This document shows positions 43,881 through 54,440 of a stretch of DNA of 64,000 nucleotides, piece by piece (the first letter of the stretch is position 1; each line of letters opens with the position of its first letter). The translations under genes were made by a program, and so were the position numbers. Source of the DNA: an uncultured Flavobacterium sp. Its GTDB lineage: Bacteria > Bacteroidota > Bacteroidia > Flavobacteriales > Flavobacteriaceae. The notes below the pieces were generated by a model, which searched no databases, was not told where the DNA came from, and worked only from the letters and a program-made list of their open reading frames with translations. The stretch spans positions 124,001 to 188,000 of the forward strand of contig NZ_CAMLDD010000009.1 in the NCBI RefSeq assembly GCF_946478785.1, given 5' to 3'.

Positions 43881-45626
43881 ATGAAAATTAATTTCCAGAA
43901 TAAAACTATCATTTTGATTTTGCTGTTTGTTTTTCAGCTTTCGTTTTCACAAGAAACCATTGGTACTGAAACTGTAAATGTGGTAAAACCTTATTCGCCA
44001 ACTATATCAGATGCTTATAAAGTGAAAGAAACCCCATCGCTTGACGACTCAGGAAATCAGGCCAAGGAAACCATAAAGTATAGTATTTTGTCAGTTCCGG
44101 TAGCTTCGACTTTTACACCTTCAAAAGGTAATGCGGTAGGAGTAGACAAAACAAGACCTGAACGTCTGTTTAATAATTATGCAACTTTGGGGGTTGGGAA
44201 TTACAGCACGCTGAATGCAGAATTGTTCGTTAATCAGGATTTGGGGAATGACGATTATGTATCAGGTATGTTTCGTCACCATTCATCACAGGGCGGAATT
44301 AAGGATGTTCTTTTAAATGATGAGTTTTATGATACAGGATTAAACATTGGATATGGAGCAAACTATAATGACATGTCATGGAATATTGAGTTAGGTTATC
44401 AGAATCAAATTTATAATTGGTACGGTTTACCTGCAGACTTTGGTTCGGCTTTACTTCCTGATGCGCGTTTTGATTTGATAAATAAAATTAACCCTAATCA
44501 TTCTTATAATACTATTTCTTTGGGAGGAAACATGGAGTTTAATGAAAGCGTTTTTAGTAAAATTGCAACCAGGTTCACGCATTTTTCAGATAATTTTTCT
44601 TCTTCGGAAAATCGTTTTTACCTTAAACCGACTTTTAAAGTTGATGTAATGGATCAGTCAATTAATACAAATGTGATTATTGACCACGTGAGCGGAAGTT
44701 TCGAAAACAACTACTTTAAGACGAACACAGATCCTCTAAAATATAGTTTAACCAATTTTGGAATCGAACCAAGTTTTGTTGTTACTGAAAACGAATGGAC
44801 CTTAGAATTAGGAGCAGGATTATATTATGCATTGGATTCTGAAAATAATGGAAATAGGTTTTATATCTATCCAAAAGTAAACGCCTCCTATAAATTGGTT
44901 GGGGATTTAATGATTTTTTACACGGGAGTAAACGGAAGTTTAAATCAGAATTCATATGCTGATTTTGTGACTGAAAATCCGTTTTTGTCGCCAACTTTAG
45001 ACATGAGACCGTCAAGTACTCAATATAATGCCTTTGCTGGTTTGAAAGGTAAATTAGCAAACAATGTAAGCTATAATTTGACGGGTTCTTATTTGAATGA
45101 GAAAAACAAGGCCTTGTTTAAAAGCAATGATTATACAGAAGATTTTTCAAATGAAAATTACGCTTACGGAAACTCTTTTGGAGTTGTTTACGAAGACATC
45201 AGGACGCTTCGCTTTTATGCAGAATTAAAAGCTGATTTCTCTGAAAAAGTAACTTTTGGAATCAACGGAACCTTCAATAGTTATAAGGCTGACGCACCTG
45301 CAGAAGCATGGAATTTGCCAACAATAAAATTAAGTTCTAATCTGGATGTAAATATCACCAGAAAATGGTACGCAGGCTTAAACATTTTTTATGTGGGGGA
45401 ACGTAAAGATATGCAGGCTAATTTATTTTCTGCAACAGCTCCAGCCGAAGTTACATTAAAGAGTTATTTTGATGCCAATGCGCATTTGGGATATAAATTC
45501 AGTGAGCGCTTAACTTTCTTCTTGAAACTAAACAATATCGGAAATCAGGCTTACGAAAAATGGCTGAATTATCCTGTGCAAGGGTTTCAGGTTTTAGGAG
45601 GAGCAAATTATAAATTCGATTTCTAA
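43881..45626 (+). CDS. TonB-dependent-receptor-like outer-membrane barrel
   Basis: 581 residues. A signal peptide (KTIILILLFVFQLSFSQ) precedes ETVNVVKPYSPTISDAYK and then about 22 predicted alternating strands, ending in GFQVLGGANYKFDF, an outer-membrane C-terminal Phe. The length allows a barrel but only a vestigial plug; no full plug domain is visible in the first 100 residues. It is 140 bp after phzF and ends before a terminator. The 1004-residue TPR protein is a plausible partner. Confidence 0.78.
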   Translation: MKINFQNKTIILILLFVFQLSFSQETIGTETVNVVKPYSPTISDAYKVKETPSLDDSGNQAKETIKYSILSVPVASTFTPSKGNAVGVDKTRPERLFNNYATLGVGNYSTLNAELFVNQDLGNDDYVSGMFRHHSSQGGIKDVLLNDEFYDTGLNIGYGANYNDMSWNIELGYQNQIYNWYGLPADFGSALLPDARFDLINKINPNHSYNTISLGGNMEFNESVFSKIATRFTHFSDNFSSSENRFYLKPTFKVDVMDQSINTNVIIDHVSGSFENNYFKTNTDPLKYSLTNFGIEPSFVVTENEWTLELGAGLYYALDSENNGNRFYIYPKVNASYKLVGDLMIFYTGVNGSLNQNSYADFVTENPFLSPTLDMRPSSTQYNAFAGLKGKLANNVSYNLTGSYLNEKNKALFKSNDYTEDFSNENYAYGNSFGVVYEDIRTLRFYAELKADFSEKVTFGINGTFNSYKADAPAEAWNLPTIKLSSNLDVNITRKWYAGLNIFYVGERKDMQANLFSATAPAEVTLKSYFDANAHLGYKFSERLTFFLKLNNIGNQAYEKWLNYPVQGFQVLGGANYKFDF

Positions 45627-45644
45627 GATTTTAATGGTGATTAT

Positions 45645-45682
45645 AAAAAAATAGCTTCCAAATCAGGAAGCTATTTTTTTTT
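45645..45682. terminator. Bidirectional intrinsic terminator
   Basis: AAAAAAATAGCTTCC pairs with GGAAGCTATTTTTTT around a six-base loop between the convergent receptor-like and DUF2911 genes. Confidence 0.9.
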
Positions 45683-45697
45683 GAAGTTAAGACTTTT

Positions 45698-46243
45698 TTA
45701 TTCTGTAAATGGAACAGCAACTCTAACTTTATCCCATCCGATATTCAAAGTAACTCCTTTGTCAGCTTTAGTGAAAACCATTGAAAAAGCTTCAAGTGAA
45801 TCAGTTCCTTCAGTAACCGGAACGCTCAATCTCGCAACATCATTCGATTCTTTATAACTATAAGAACCCCATGCATTCAAATCTTTGCTAAGAATTACAG
45901 TACAGGCATCTTTTTGAGGCAAAAGATATAAAGTGTAAGATCCTGCTTTAATTTTTTTATCGCCTAATTTCATGTCTTTATAAAATGTAATTTCAGCAGC
46001 TTCATTAGCTCCGGTTCTCCAAACTTTTCCTTCTGGGATTAATGAACTTAGCTCTCTGCCCTTTAATTGGGGACGGCTGTAGATAATACGAACAAGTTTA
46101 GCAGGGTCTTTGTAATCATTAGGGTAAGACGCCATATCCATAGGACTTTTATCCAAATCAGGGAATTTTTGAGCATTGGCATTTGATGATAAAAGCATGG
46201 TAATTCCAAATGCAACTGAGGCAATAAATGTAGATGTTTTCAT
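45698..46243 (-). CDS. DUF2911 family protein, secreted
   Basis: 181 residues. A signal peptide (TFIASVAFGITMLLSSNANAQ) precedes DLDKSPMDMASYP and the DUF2911 core (VRIIYSRPQLKGRELSS, GKVWRTGANEAAEITFYKD, AGSYTLYLLP), which has the compact beta fold of the family. Periplasmic, function unknown. Confidence 0.9.
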   Translation of the reverse strand: MKTSTFIASVAFGITMLLSSNANAQKFPDLDKSPMDMASYPNDYKDPAKLVRIIYSRPQLKGRELSSLIPEGKVWRTGANEAAEITFYKDMKLGDKKIKAGSYTLYLLPQKDACTVILSKDLNAWGSYSYKESNDVARLSVPVTEGTDSLEAFSMVFTKADKGVTLNIGWDKVRVAVPFTE

Positions 46244-46434
46244 AGAAATTGATTAAATTAATTAATTTGTTAAAATTATAGATTGTTTATTTAAAATTAA
46301 AAAACATCGTGTTAATTTTTTCACAGAGAAGAAAATCAATATGATTTAAAATGCAATAAATAAATGCGACTTGCTTTGCGGCAGCCAAAAACCTTTGCAT
46401 CTTTGTAACTTAGAAACTCAGTACTTTTAAAAAA

Positions 46435-46884
46435 ATGACTTTCAAACAAAAAATACATTCTCATTATCTGCAAATGGTTCATGACCGCATTGATGTCTTC
46501 AGGGATATGATTTTGGCTTTGACCGAAGATTCTAAAAACGATGCTAAAGGCTCTGCCGGCGATAAACACGAAACTGCATTGTCAATGATGCATATCGAAC
46601 AGGAAAAACTTACCAATAAATTAAAAGAAGCAATAACCCAAAAAGCCGTTTTAGACAAAATTGATTCGTCAAAAATAACAGAAAACATTATTTCAGGAAG
46701 TCTGGTAAAAGCAAATGGTATATATTTATATTTGAGTGTGGCACTTCCTAAAATAACTATTGATGGTGTGAACGTAATTGCACTTTCTCCGCAATCTCCT
46801 TTGGGAACTCATTTAATGGGCAATAAAGTTGGGTTCACTTTTGAGATTAATAAGACGCATTATATTATTGAAAGTGTCTTGTAA
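46435..46884 (+). CDS. GreA/GreB C-terminal-domain-like protein
   Basis: 149 residues. An N-terminal helical hairpin (about 1-75) carries DAKGSAGDKHETALSMMHI, similar to the coiled-coil of Gre factors; the C-terminal FKBP-like half has ALSPQSPLGTHLMGNKVGFT, close to the SPLGKALLGKKVGD motif of GreA. Flavobacterial relatives are often labelled 3-oxoacyl-ACP synthase, but no thiolase features exist here. It may bind RNA polymerase or be a nucleoside-diphosphate-kinase-regulator-type relative. The upstream gap has CTTTGCATCTTTG word repeats. Confidence 0.7.
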   Translation: MTFKQKIHSHYLQMVHDRIDVFRDMILALTEDSKNDAKGSAGDKHETALSMMHIEQEKLTNKLKEAITQKAVLDKIDSSKITENIISGSLVKANGIYLYLSVALPKITIDGVNVIALSPQSPLGTHLMGNKVGFTFEINKTHYIIESVL

Positions 46885-46889
46885 ATGTT

Positions 46890-47150
46890 GTTTCACGCAG
46901 ATTTTGCAGATTTGAGAAGATTAAAAAAAAGATTATTCCCAATCTTGTCAGACTGAGCGGAGTAGAAGTCTCTCAAAGATTGGCAGGTTTATAATTTCTG
47001 TTCTATGGAATTTATGATCTTGTTTGTTTTACGTTTCAACGGATTAAATGTTGCTAAAAATAATCCCTTCCCCTGGAATTTCACATAAAGAGCCTTAGGC
47101 TCGAAACATATTGTAGGGACGGATTTTAATCCGTTCTTTGAGGAGTTTTT
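46890..47150. repeat. Cluster of short palindromic repeats
   Basis: The 516-bp gap before asnB holds a nested hairpin at 46939-46983 (CCAATCTT...AAGATTGG enclosing AGACT...AGTCT), a GAGCCTTAGGCTC palindrome at 47090-47102 and ACGGATTTTAATCCGT at 47119-47134. These resemble short interspersed repeats. No ORF, tRNA or riboswitch was recognised in the remainder (47150-47400), which is AT-rich and presumably carries the asnB promoter. Confidence 0.55.
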
Positions 47151-47400
47151 ATCATTTTTAATATTGTAAAGTATAATTCAAAAATCTTTTTAAAGCTTTC
47201 TGTTTTACGGTTTATTTGTGTTCAAAATTAAAATTTTCAAGTTTAAGGCTTTTTTTTATATTAAATTTTTACATTTAGCATGCAAATTGATTATTTTGAT
47301 TAATATTTGTAATTGATATTGCTATTTATGTTTTTCAATTGTAATCAATACCCCATCTTTGCCCTATCAAAATAAAATTTAAAAATAAAAATATAGAATT

Positions 47401-49077
47401 ATGTGTGGAATCGTATGTGCCTTTGACCTAAAACAAAAAGCCGAAACATTAAGACCTCAGGTATTAGAAATGTCTAAAATCATTCGTCACCGCGGACCGG
47501 ACTGGAGCGGTATTTACAGTAATGAAAAAGCAATTCTTTCTCATGAGCGTTTGGCCATTGTTGATCCTGCTTCAGGAAAACAGCCTTTATTTACTGAAGA
47601 TAAAAAATTGGTTTTGGCTGCAAACGGTGAAATCTACAACCACAGAGAATTGCGTAAACAATTTGAAGGAAAATATAACTTTCAAACTGAAAGTGACTGT
47701 GAAGTGATCTTAGCGTTGTACAAAGAAAAAGGACCTCACTTTGTAGACGAAATGAATGGAATCTTCGGATTTGCTATTTATGATGTTGAAAAAGATGAGT
47801 ACTTTATCGCTCGTGACCACATGGGAATTATTCCATTATACATCGGTTGGGATCAGGACGGAACTTTTTACGTAGCTTCAGAATTGAAAGCTTTAGAAGG
47901 ATATTGTACAAAAATCCAATTGTTTCCTCCGGGACATTATATGACAAGCAAAGACGGTGAATTTGTACAATGGTACAAAAGAGACTGGACAGAATATGAT
48001 GCAGTAAAAGATAACGAAACAAGTATTCCTGCTATTAAAGAAGCTTTAGAAGCAGCAGTTCACAGACAATTAATGAGTGACGTTCCTTACGGAGTATTAC
48101 TTTCCGGAGGTTTGGATTCGTCTATTACTTCGGCTGTAGCCAAAAAATATGCGCAAAAACGTATTGAGTCAGATGATACTACAGATGCCTGGTATCCACA
48201 ATTACACTCTTTTTCAGTTGGACTTGAAGGTTCTCCTGATTTAGCAGCGGCGCAAGTTGTAGCAAAGCACATCGGAACTATTCACCACGAAATTAAATTC
48301 ACTATTCAGGAAGGCTTAGATGCGGTTCGTGATGTAATTTACAACCTTGAAACTTATGATGTAACAACGGTGAGAGCGTCAACTCCAATGTGGTTAATGG
48401 CGAGAGTTATCAAATCAATGGGAATCAAAATGGTTCTTTCCGGTGAAGGCGCGGATGAGTTGTTTGGAGGATATTTATACTTCCACAAAGCACCAAACGC
48501 AAGAGAATTCCACGAAGAAAACGTTCGTAAATTAGGTAAATTACACATGTATGATTGTTTACGTGCGAACAAAAGTTTAGCAGCGTGGGGAATTGAAGGA
48601 CGTGTACCATTCTTAGATAAAGAATTTATGGATGTTGCGATGCGCATCAACCCACAGGATAAAATGATCAACAAAGAACACCCAATGGAAAAATGGGTAG
48701 TTCGTAAAGCTTTTGAAGATATGTTGCCTGAAAGCGTAGCATGGAGACAAAAAGAACAATTTTCTGATGGAGTAGGATACAGCTGGATTGATACATTGAA
48801 AGAAGTAGTTGCTGAGGCGGTTTCAGATGAACAATTAGCAAATGCGAAATATAAATTCCCATTACAAACACCAACTTCAAAAGAAGAGTATTACTATCGT
48901 TCTATTTTTGCAGAACATTTTCCAAGTGATGCAGCAGCATTATGTGTACCTCAGGAAGCGAGTGTGGCTTGTAGTACAAAAATTGCTTTGGAGTGGGATG
49001 AAGCTTTCAAAAACATGAACGACCCATCAGGAAGAGCGGTTGCGAGTGTGCATGATGATGCATACCAAAAAGCATAA
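47401..49077 (+). CDS. asnB: Asparagine synthetase B, glutamine-hydrolysing
   Basis: 558 residues. MCGIVCAFDLKQKAETLRPQ gives the N-terminal nucleophile Cys2, with IIRHRGPDWSG, AANGEIYNHRELR and TESDCEVILALY of the class II glutaminase. The synthetase domain has the PP-loop GVLLSGGLDSSITSAVA, and YDVTTVRASTPMWLMARVIK followed by GEGADELFGGYLY. Makes asparagine from aspartate and ATP using glutamine nitrogen. Intact and of normal length. A tandem paralogue follows 214 bp downstream. Confidence 0.97.
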   Translation: MCGIVCAFDLKQKAETLRPQVLEMSKIIRHRGPDWSGIYSNEKAILSHERLAIVDPASGKQPLFTEDKKLVLAANGEIYNHRELRKQFEGKYNFQTESDCEVILALYKEKGPHFVDEMNGIFGFAIYDVEKDEYFIARDHMGIIPLYIGWDQDGTFYVASELKALEGYCTKIQLFPPGHYMTSKDGEFVQWYKRDWTEYDAVKDNETSIPAIKEALEAAVHRQLMSDVPYGVLLSGGLDSSITSAVAKKYAQKRIESDDTTDAWYPQLHSFSVGLEGSPDLAAAQVVAKHIGTIHHEIKFTIQEGLDAVRDVIYNLETYDVTTVRASTPMWLMARVIKSMGIKMVLSGEGADELFGGYLYFHKAPNAREFHEENVRKLGKLHMYDCLRANKSLAAWGIEGRVPFLDKEFMDVAMRINPQDKMINKEHPMEKWVVRKAFEDMLPESVAWRQKEQFSDGVGYSWIDTLKEVVAEAVSDEQLANAKYKFPLQTPTSKEEYYYRSIFAEHFPSDAAALCVPQEASVACSTKIALEWDEAFKNMNDPSGRAVASVHDDAYQKA

Positions 49078-49104
49078 AAAGTTTATTTTGAGCTTATATT
49101 TACA

Positions 49105-49133
49105 GAAAAACGTTCTCTTTGAGAGCGTTTTTC
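49105..49133 (+). terminator. asnB intrinsic terminator
   Basis: AAAAACGTTCTC pairs with GAGAGCGTTTTT across a three-base loop with one wobble pair; T-rich 3' side. It separates the two synthetase genes. Confidence 0.8.
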
Positions 49134-49210
49134 TTGGTTTATAAAACTGTTTAAATCATTTTATTTTGTGAGTTTAATAGTTTGTAAGTTAAATGTTTAT
49201 TTGAATTTTT

Positions 49211-49218
49211 TATATTTG
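49211..49218 (+). promoter_or_regulatory. -7 element (TATATTTG) for the second asparagine synthetase gene
   Basis: Perfect TAnnTTTG 73 bp before the ATG. It is followed by the palindrome CTTTCGCCGAAAG in the predicted leader, so the paralogue seems to have its own promoter. Confidence 0.5.
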
Positions 49219-49291
49219 GCTTTCGCCGAAAGAAGAAAAATTTAGTAATTGAAGGTGAAAAGGAATAAAATATATAATAAAACAGAATAGC

Positions 49292-50908
49292 ATGGGTGGG
49301 ATATTAGCCGTTATTGGTAAAGGAAAAGACCCGCAACTCGTAAAAGAACTTTCTAAAAGAATGTCGCATCGGGGTGCAGATGATAGTGATTTGCATATTA
49401 TGGAAAATGGCAGCATTTTAGCCAGTGAACGTATGTCTATTATAGATTTACATTTAGGCAAGCAGCCAATTCAGGGTTCTAAAAATGCATGGATGGTTCA
49501 TAATGGAGAAATTTATAATCATCAGGAATTAAGAGAAGGAATTTTAAAACATCATACATTTAAAACAAAATCTGATTCGGAAGTAATAGTGCATCTATAT
49601 GAAGAATTTGGTTATGATTTTTGTAATTTACTGGATGGGGATTTTGCCTTTATAGTTGTCGATGGAGATGATTATATTGCAGGGAGAGATCCAATAGGAG
49701 TAAAGCCTTTGTATTATGGATTAGACGAAAGGGGAAGAATTTATTTCTCTTCAGAAATGAAATCAATTGCTGATCAGTGCAAGTCTTTCTCGACTTTTCC
49801 TCCCGGACATTATTACACAGCAAAAACAGGTTTTGTGAAATATTATGAACCTGAGTATGAAGAATATGAAAATGCAAATCAACCGCTTGATTTAGATTTG
49901 ATAAGAGAGTCGCTAATTGAGGCCACCCGTAAGCGCTTAATGAGTGATGTGCCGGTTGGGGTTTTGCTTTCAGGAGGTTTGGATTCATCACTGACTTCGG
50001 CAATTGCATCCCGATTACTCGCAGGAAGTAAAGAGAAATTGCGTTCGTTTTCTATTGGTTTAGATGCCAATTCGCCTGATAATGTTGCAGCAAGAAAAGC
50101 AGCAGAATTTTTAGGGACAGAACATCATGAAATTTATTTTACGGTTGAAGAAGGTGTTGAAATTTTAGAGAAATTAATTTATCACATCGAAACGTATGAT
50201 ATTATTTCAGTGCGTTCTGGAGTGCCAATGTATTTGTTGGCTAAGGCTGTAAAAGAAAAAGGAATAAAAGTTATTCTTTCTGGTGAAGGTGCTGATGAAG
50301 TTTTTGGAGGTCATTTGTATTTTAGAAACGCACCGTCTTCTGAGGAATTTCAAAAAGAAACAATTGAAAGGGTCCAGAAATTGTTTACTGCAGACATATT
50401 AAGAGCAGATAAATCAACAATGGCACATAGTTTAGAGGCAAGGGTCCCGTTTTTGGATAAGGATTTTCTAGATGTCGCAATCCGAATTAAAACAGAAGAA
50501 AAACAGCCAAAAACATATGAGGCTGTTGAAAAATATATTTTAAGAAAAGCCTTTGATACGCCGGAAAATCCTTACTTGCCATCCGAAATTTTATGGAGAC
50601 AAAAAGAGCAATTTTCAGATGGTGTTGGTTATAACTGGGTTGATGGATTAATTGAATATTGTGCTTCTCAGGTTTCAGACGAGCAATTGGCAGGAGCTGC
50701 AGTAGAGTTCCCGTACAATTCGCCAACTACGAAAGAAGCTTATTTGTACCGATCCATTTTTCATAAATATTATCCACAAGTTAGTGCTGCTCAGACTGTC
50801 AGAAAATGGATTCCAAAATGGCAGGATAATCCTGATCCAAGCGGAAGAGCAAATGCAGCACATCTGAAAGCAGATACTGAAATTTCGAAACAAGGGATTG
50901 CGGTATAA
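49292..50908 (+). CDS. Asparagine synthetase B paralogue lacking the glutaminase Cys
   Basis: 538 residues, closely similar in layout to the upstream AsnB. The N-terminus reads MGGILAVIGKGKDPQ: codon 2 is GGT (Gly) where the active enzyme has TGT (Cys). Other glutaminase residues remain (MSHRGADDSD, HNGEIYNHQELR, KSDSEVIVHLY). The PP-loop GVLLSGGLDSSLTSAIA and GEGADEVFGGHLYF are intact. Cys2 is essential for glutamine hydrolysis in class II amidotransferases, so this copy could only use free ammonia, borrow it, or do something else. An alternative start does not restore Cys. Either a specialised paralogue or early decay. Confidence 0.9.
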   Translation: MGGILAVIGKGKDPQLVKELSKRMSHRGADDSDLHIMENGSILASERMSIIDLHLGKQPIQGSKNAWMVHNGEIYNHQELREGILKHHTFKTKSDSEVIVHLYEEFGYDFCNLLDGDFAFIVVDGDDYIAGRDPIGVKPLYYGLDERGRIYFSSEMKSIADQCKSFSTFPPGHYYTAKTGFVKYYEPEYEEYENANQPLDLDLIRESLIEATRKRLMSDVPVGVLLSGGLDSSLTSAIASRLLAGSKEKLRSFSIGLDANSPDNVAARKAAEFLGTEHHEIYFTVEEGVEILEKLIYHIETYDIISVRSGVPMYLLAKAVKEKGIKVILSGEGADEVFGGHLYFRNAPSSEEFQKETIERVQKLFTADILRADKSTMAHSLEARVPFLDKDFLDVAIRIKTEEKQPKTYEAVEKYILRKAFDTPENPYLPSEILWRQKEQFSDGVGYNWVDGLIEYCASQVSDEQLAGAAVEFPYNSPTTKEAYLYRSIFHKYYPQVSAAQTVRKWIPKWQDNPDPSGRANAAHLKADTEISKQGIAV

Positions 50909-50967
50909 GAGTTTAAAATTCAAAAAAGAATAAATCCAAAATTTCAATATTGGAGTGAAATAATAAG

Positions 50968-51008
50968 ATCCGAAACTACATCCATAAATGTAGTTTCGGA
51001 TTTTTTTT
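50968..51008. terminator. Intrinsic terminator after the second asparagine synthetase
   Basis: A perfect 14-bp stem (ATCCGAAACTACAT with its complement) around a six-base loop, then a T-run. The rest of the 323-bp gap holds only the gyrB promoter below. Confidence 0.9.
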
Positions 51009-51185
51009 ATTTAAGTAATGATTAGAATCTTTAAAAGCTGGAATTTGGAATTTTAAAATTGAAATTTGTTTTTTATGAGGTTAATTTTTAGAATTTGGAA
51101 TTTATTTTTTACAATTTTTAATAATTGTGTTGATAACTTAGATGCTTTAAATGGTATTTTAGGGTATATATAAATTGCGTTTTTA

Positions 51186-51193
51186 TATATTTG
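51186..51193 (+). promoter_or_regulatory. gyrB -7 element (TATATTTG)
   Basis: Perfect TAnnTTTG 39 bp before the gyrB ATG. Confidence 0.6.
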
Positions 51194-51201
51194 CGTGTTA
51201 G

Positions 51202-53172
<1,971 letters not shown>

Positions 53173-53186
53173 TAAAATTTAGTTGT

Positions 53187-53231
53187 AAATTCGTTTAATT
53201 GTTTAAATTTACTAAACGATTAAACGAATTT
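53187..53231. repeat. Long hairpin after gyrB
   Basis: A 19-bp stem with one wobble (AAATTCGTTTAATTGTTTA against its complement) around a seven-base loop, built from TTTAAT/CGTTTA words. It may terminate gyrB, but no T-run follows; equally a word-like repeat. Confidence 0.6.
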
Positions 53232-53279
53232 TGATAATAAGATAGACGAATTAAATTAATAACCAATAAAGTATAAAAT

Positions 53280-54215
53280 ATGAAAGTTACCATTGTAGGA
53301 GCAGGAAATGTTGGAGCCACTTGTGCGGATGTTATTTCTTATAGAGGAATTGCAAGCGAAGTTGTATTGTTGGATATTAAAGAAGGTTTTGCGGAAGGGA
53401 AAGCTTTGGATATTATGCAATGTGCTACAAATACAGGTTTTAATACCAAAGTATCTGGCGTAACCAATGATTATTCTAAAACTGCCGGAAGTGATGTAGT
53501 TGTTATTACATCCGGAATTCCAAGAAAACCGGGAATGACCCGTGAAGAATTAATTGGTATTAATGCAGGGATTGTAAAAACAGTTGCTGAGAATGTATTA
53601 AAACATTCCCCTGATACCATCATAGTTGTGGTTTCTAATCCTATGGATACGATGACTTATTTAGCTTTAAAATCAACGGGATTGCCTAAAAATAGAATAA
53701 TTGGAATGGGTGGTGCACTTGATAGTTCCCGTTTTAGAACCTATTTGTCTTTAGCTTTAGATAAACCTGCAAATGATATTTCCGCAATGGTAATTGGAGG
53801 TCATGGTGACACCACTATGATTCCGTTAACTCGTTTGGCCTCTTATAATGGTATACCTGTAACAGAATTTCTTTCAGAAGAAGTATTGCAAAAAGTAGCA
53901 GCTAATACTATGGTTGGAGGAGCTACGCTTACAGGGCTTTTAGGAACATCGGCCTGGTATGCGCCAGGTGCTTCGGTTGCTTTTTTGGTGGACAGTATTT
54001 TGAATGACCAAAAGAAAATGATTGCCTGTTCTGTTTTTGTGGAAGGAGAATACGGGCAAAATGATATATGTATTGGAGTGCCATGCATAATTGGTAAAAA
54101 CGGAGTTGAAGAGATTTTAGACATTCAGTTAAATGACAAGGAAAGGGAGCTTTTTGCTAAAAGTGCAGATGCAGTCAGAAGCATGAATGATGCCTTAAAA
54201 TCGATTTTAGTATAA
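53280..54215 (+). CDS. mdh: Malate dehydrogenase
   Basis: 311 residues. The NAD loop GAGNVGATCADVIS and the Asp in VVLLDIKEGFAEGKA mark an NAD-dependent enzyme. TREELIGINAGIVK, VSNPMDTMTYLAL, and the catalytic GGHGDTTMIP follow. The Arg triplet in the substrate loop (SGIPRKPGMTREEL) specifies malate over lactate. Interconverts malate and oxaloacetate in the TCA cycle. Confidence 0.95.
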   Translation: MKVTIVGAGNVGATCADVISYRGIASEVVLLDIKEGFAEGKALDIMQCATNTGFNTKVSGVTNDYSKTAGSDVVVITSGIPRKPGMTREELIGINAGIVKTVAENVLKHSPDTIIVVVSNPMDTMTYLALKSTGLPKNRIIGMGGALDSSRFRTYLSLALDKPANDISAMVIGGHGDTTMIPLTRLASYNGIPVTEFLSEEVLQKVAANTMVGGATLTGLLGTSAWYAPGASVAFLVDSILNDQKKMIACSVFVEGEYGQNDICIGVPCIIGKNGVEEILDIQLNDKERELFAKSADAVRSMNDALKSILV

Positions 54216-54230
54216 AGATTTTTGAGTAAA

Positions 54231-54263
54231 AAGAAAGAGGCTGCACTTTTGCAGTCTTTTTTT
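54231..54263 (+). terminator. mdh intrinsic terminator
   Basis: AAGAGGCTGCA pairs with TGCAGTCTTTT across CTTT with a G-U wobble, followed by eight T. Confidence 0.8.
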
Positions 54264-54307
54264 TGAGATTAATTAATAAATAAATTGGTTAATCTTTTCG
54301 AGAATTA

Positions 54308-54315
54308 TATATTTG
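54308..54315 (+). promoter_or_regulatory. secDF -7 element (TATATTTG), -33 TTG at 54285
   Basis: Perfect TAnnTTTG with a TTG 20 bp upstream, implying a leader near 120 bases, longer than its neighbours'. Confidence 0.55.
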
Positions 54316-54440
54316 CTCGGTTTAAAAAAAATGTGGTAATTCGTGATTTCGTTTTTTAGTTTTTAAAAATCATGTCAGGGCTTATTTTATGGGACTTTAA
54401 AACAAATAAACAAATAAAACATAATTAATTTTTAGTAATA

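Noticed and set aside
46435..46884. 3-oxoacyl-ACP synthase label for the 149-residue protein
   Set aside because: No thiolase fold motifs; C-terminus matches Gre factors instead.
53187..53231. Chromosome origin or DnaA-box cluster beside gyrB
   Set aside because: No TTATCCACA-type boxes, dnaA or dnaN; the sequence is a single hairpin of TTTAA words.
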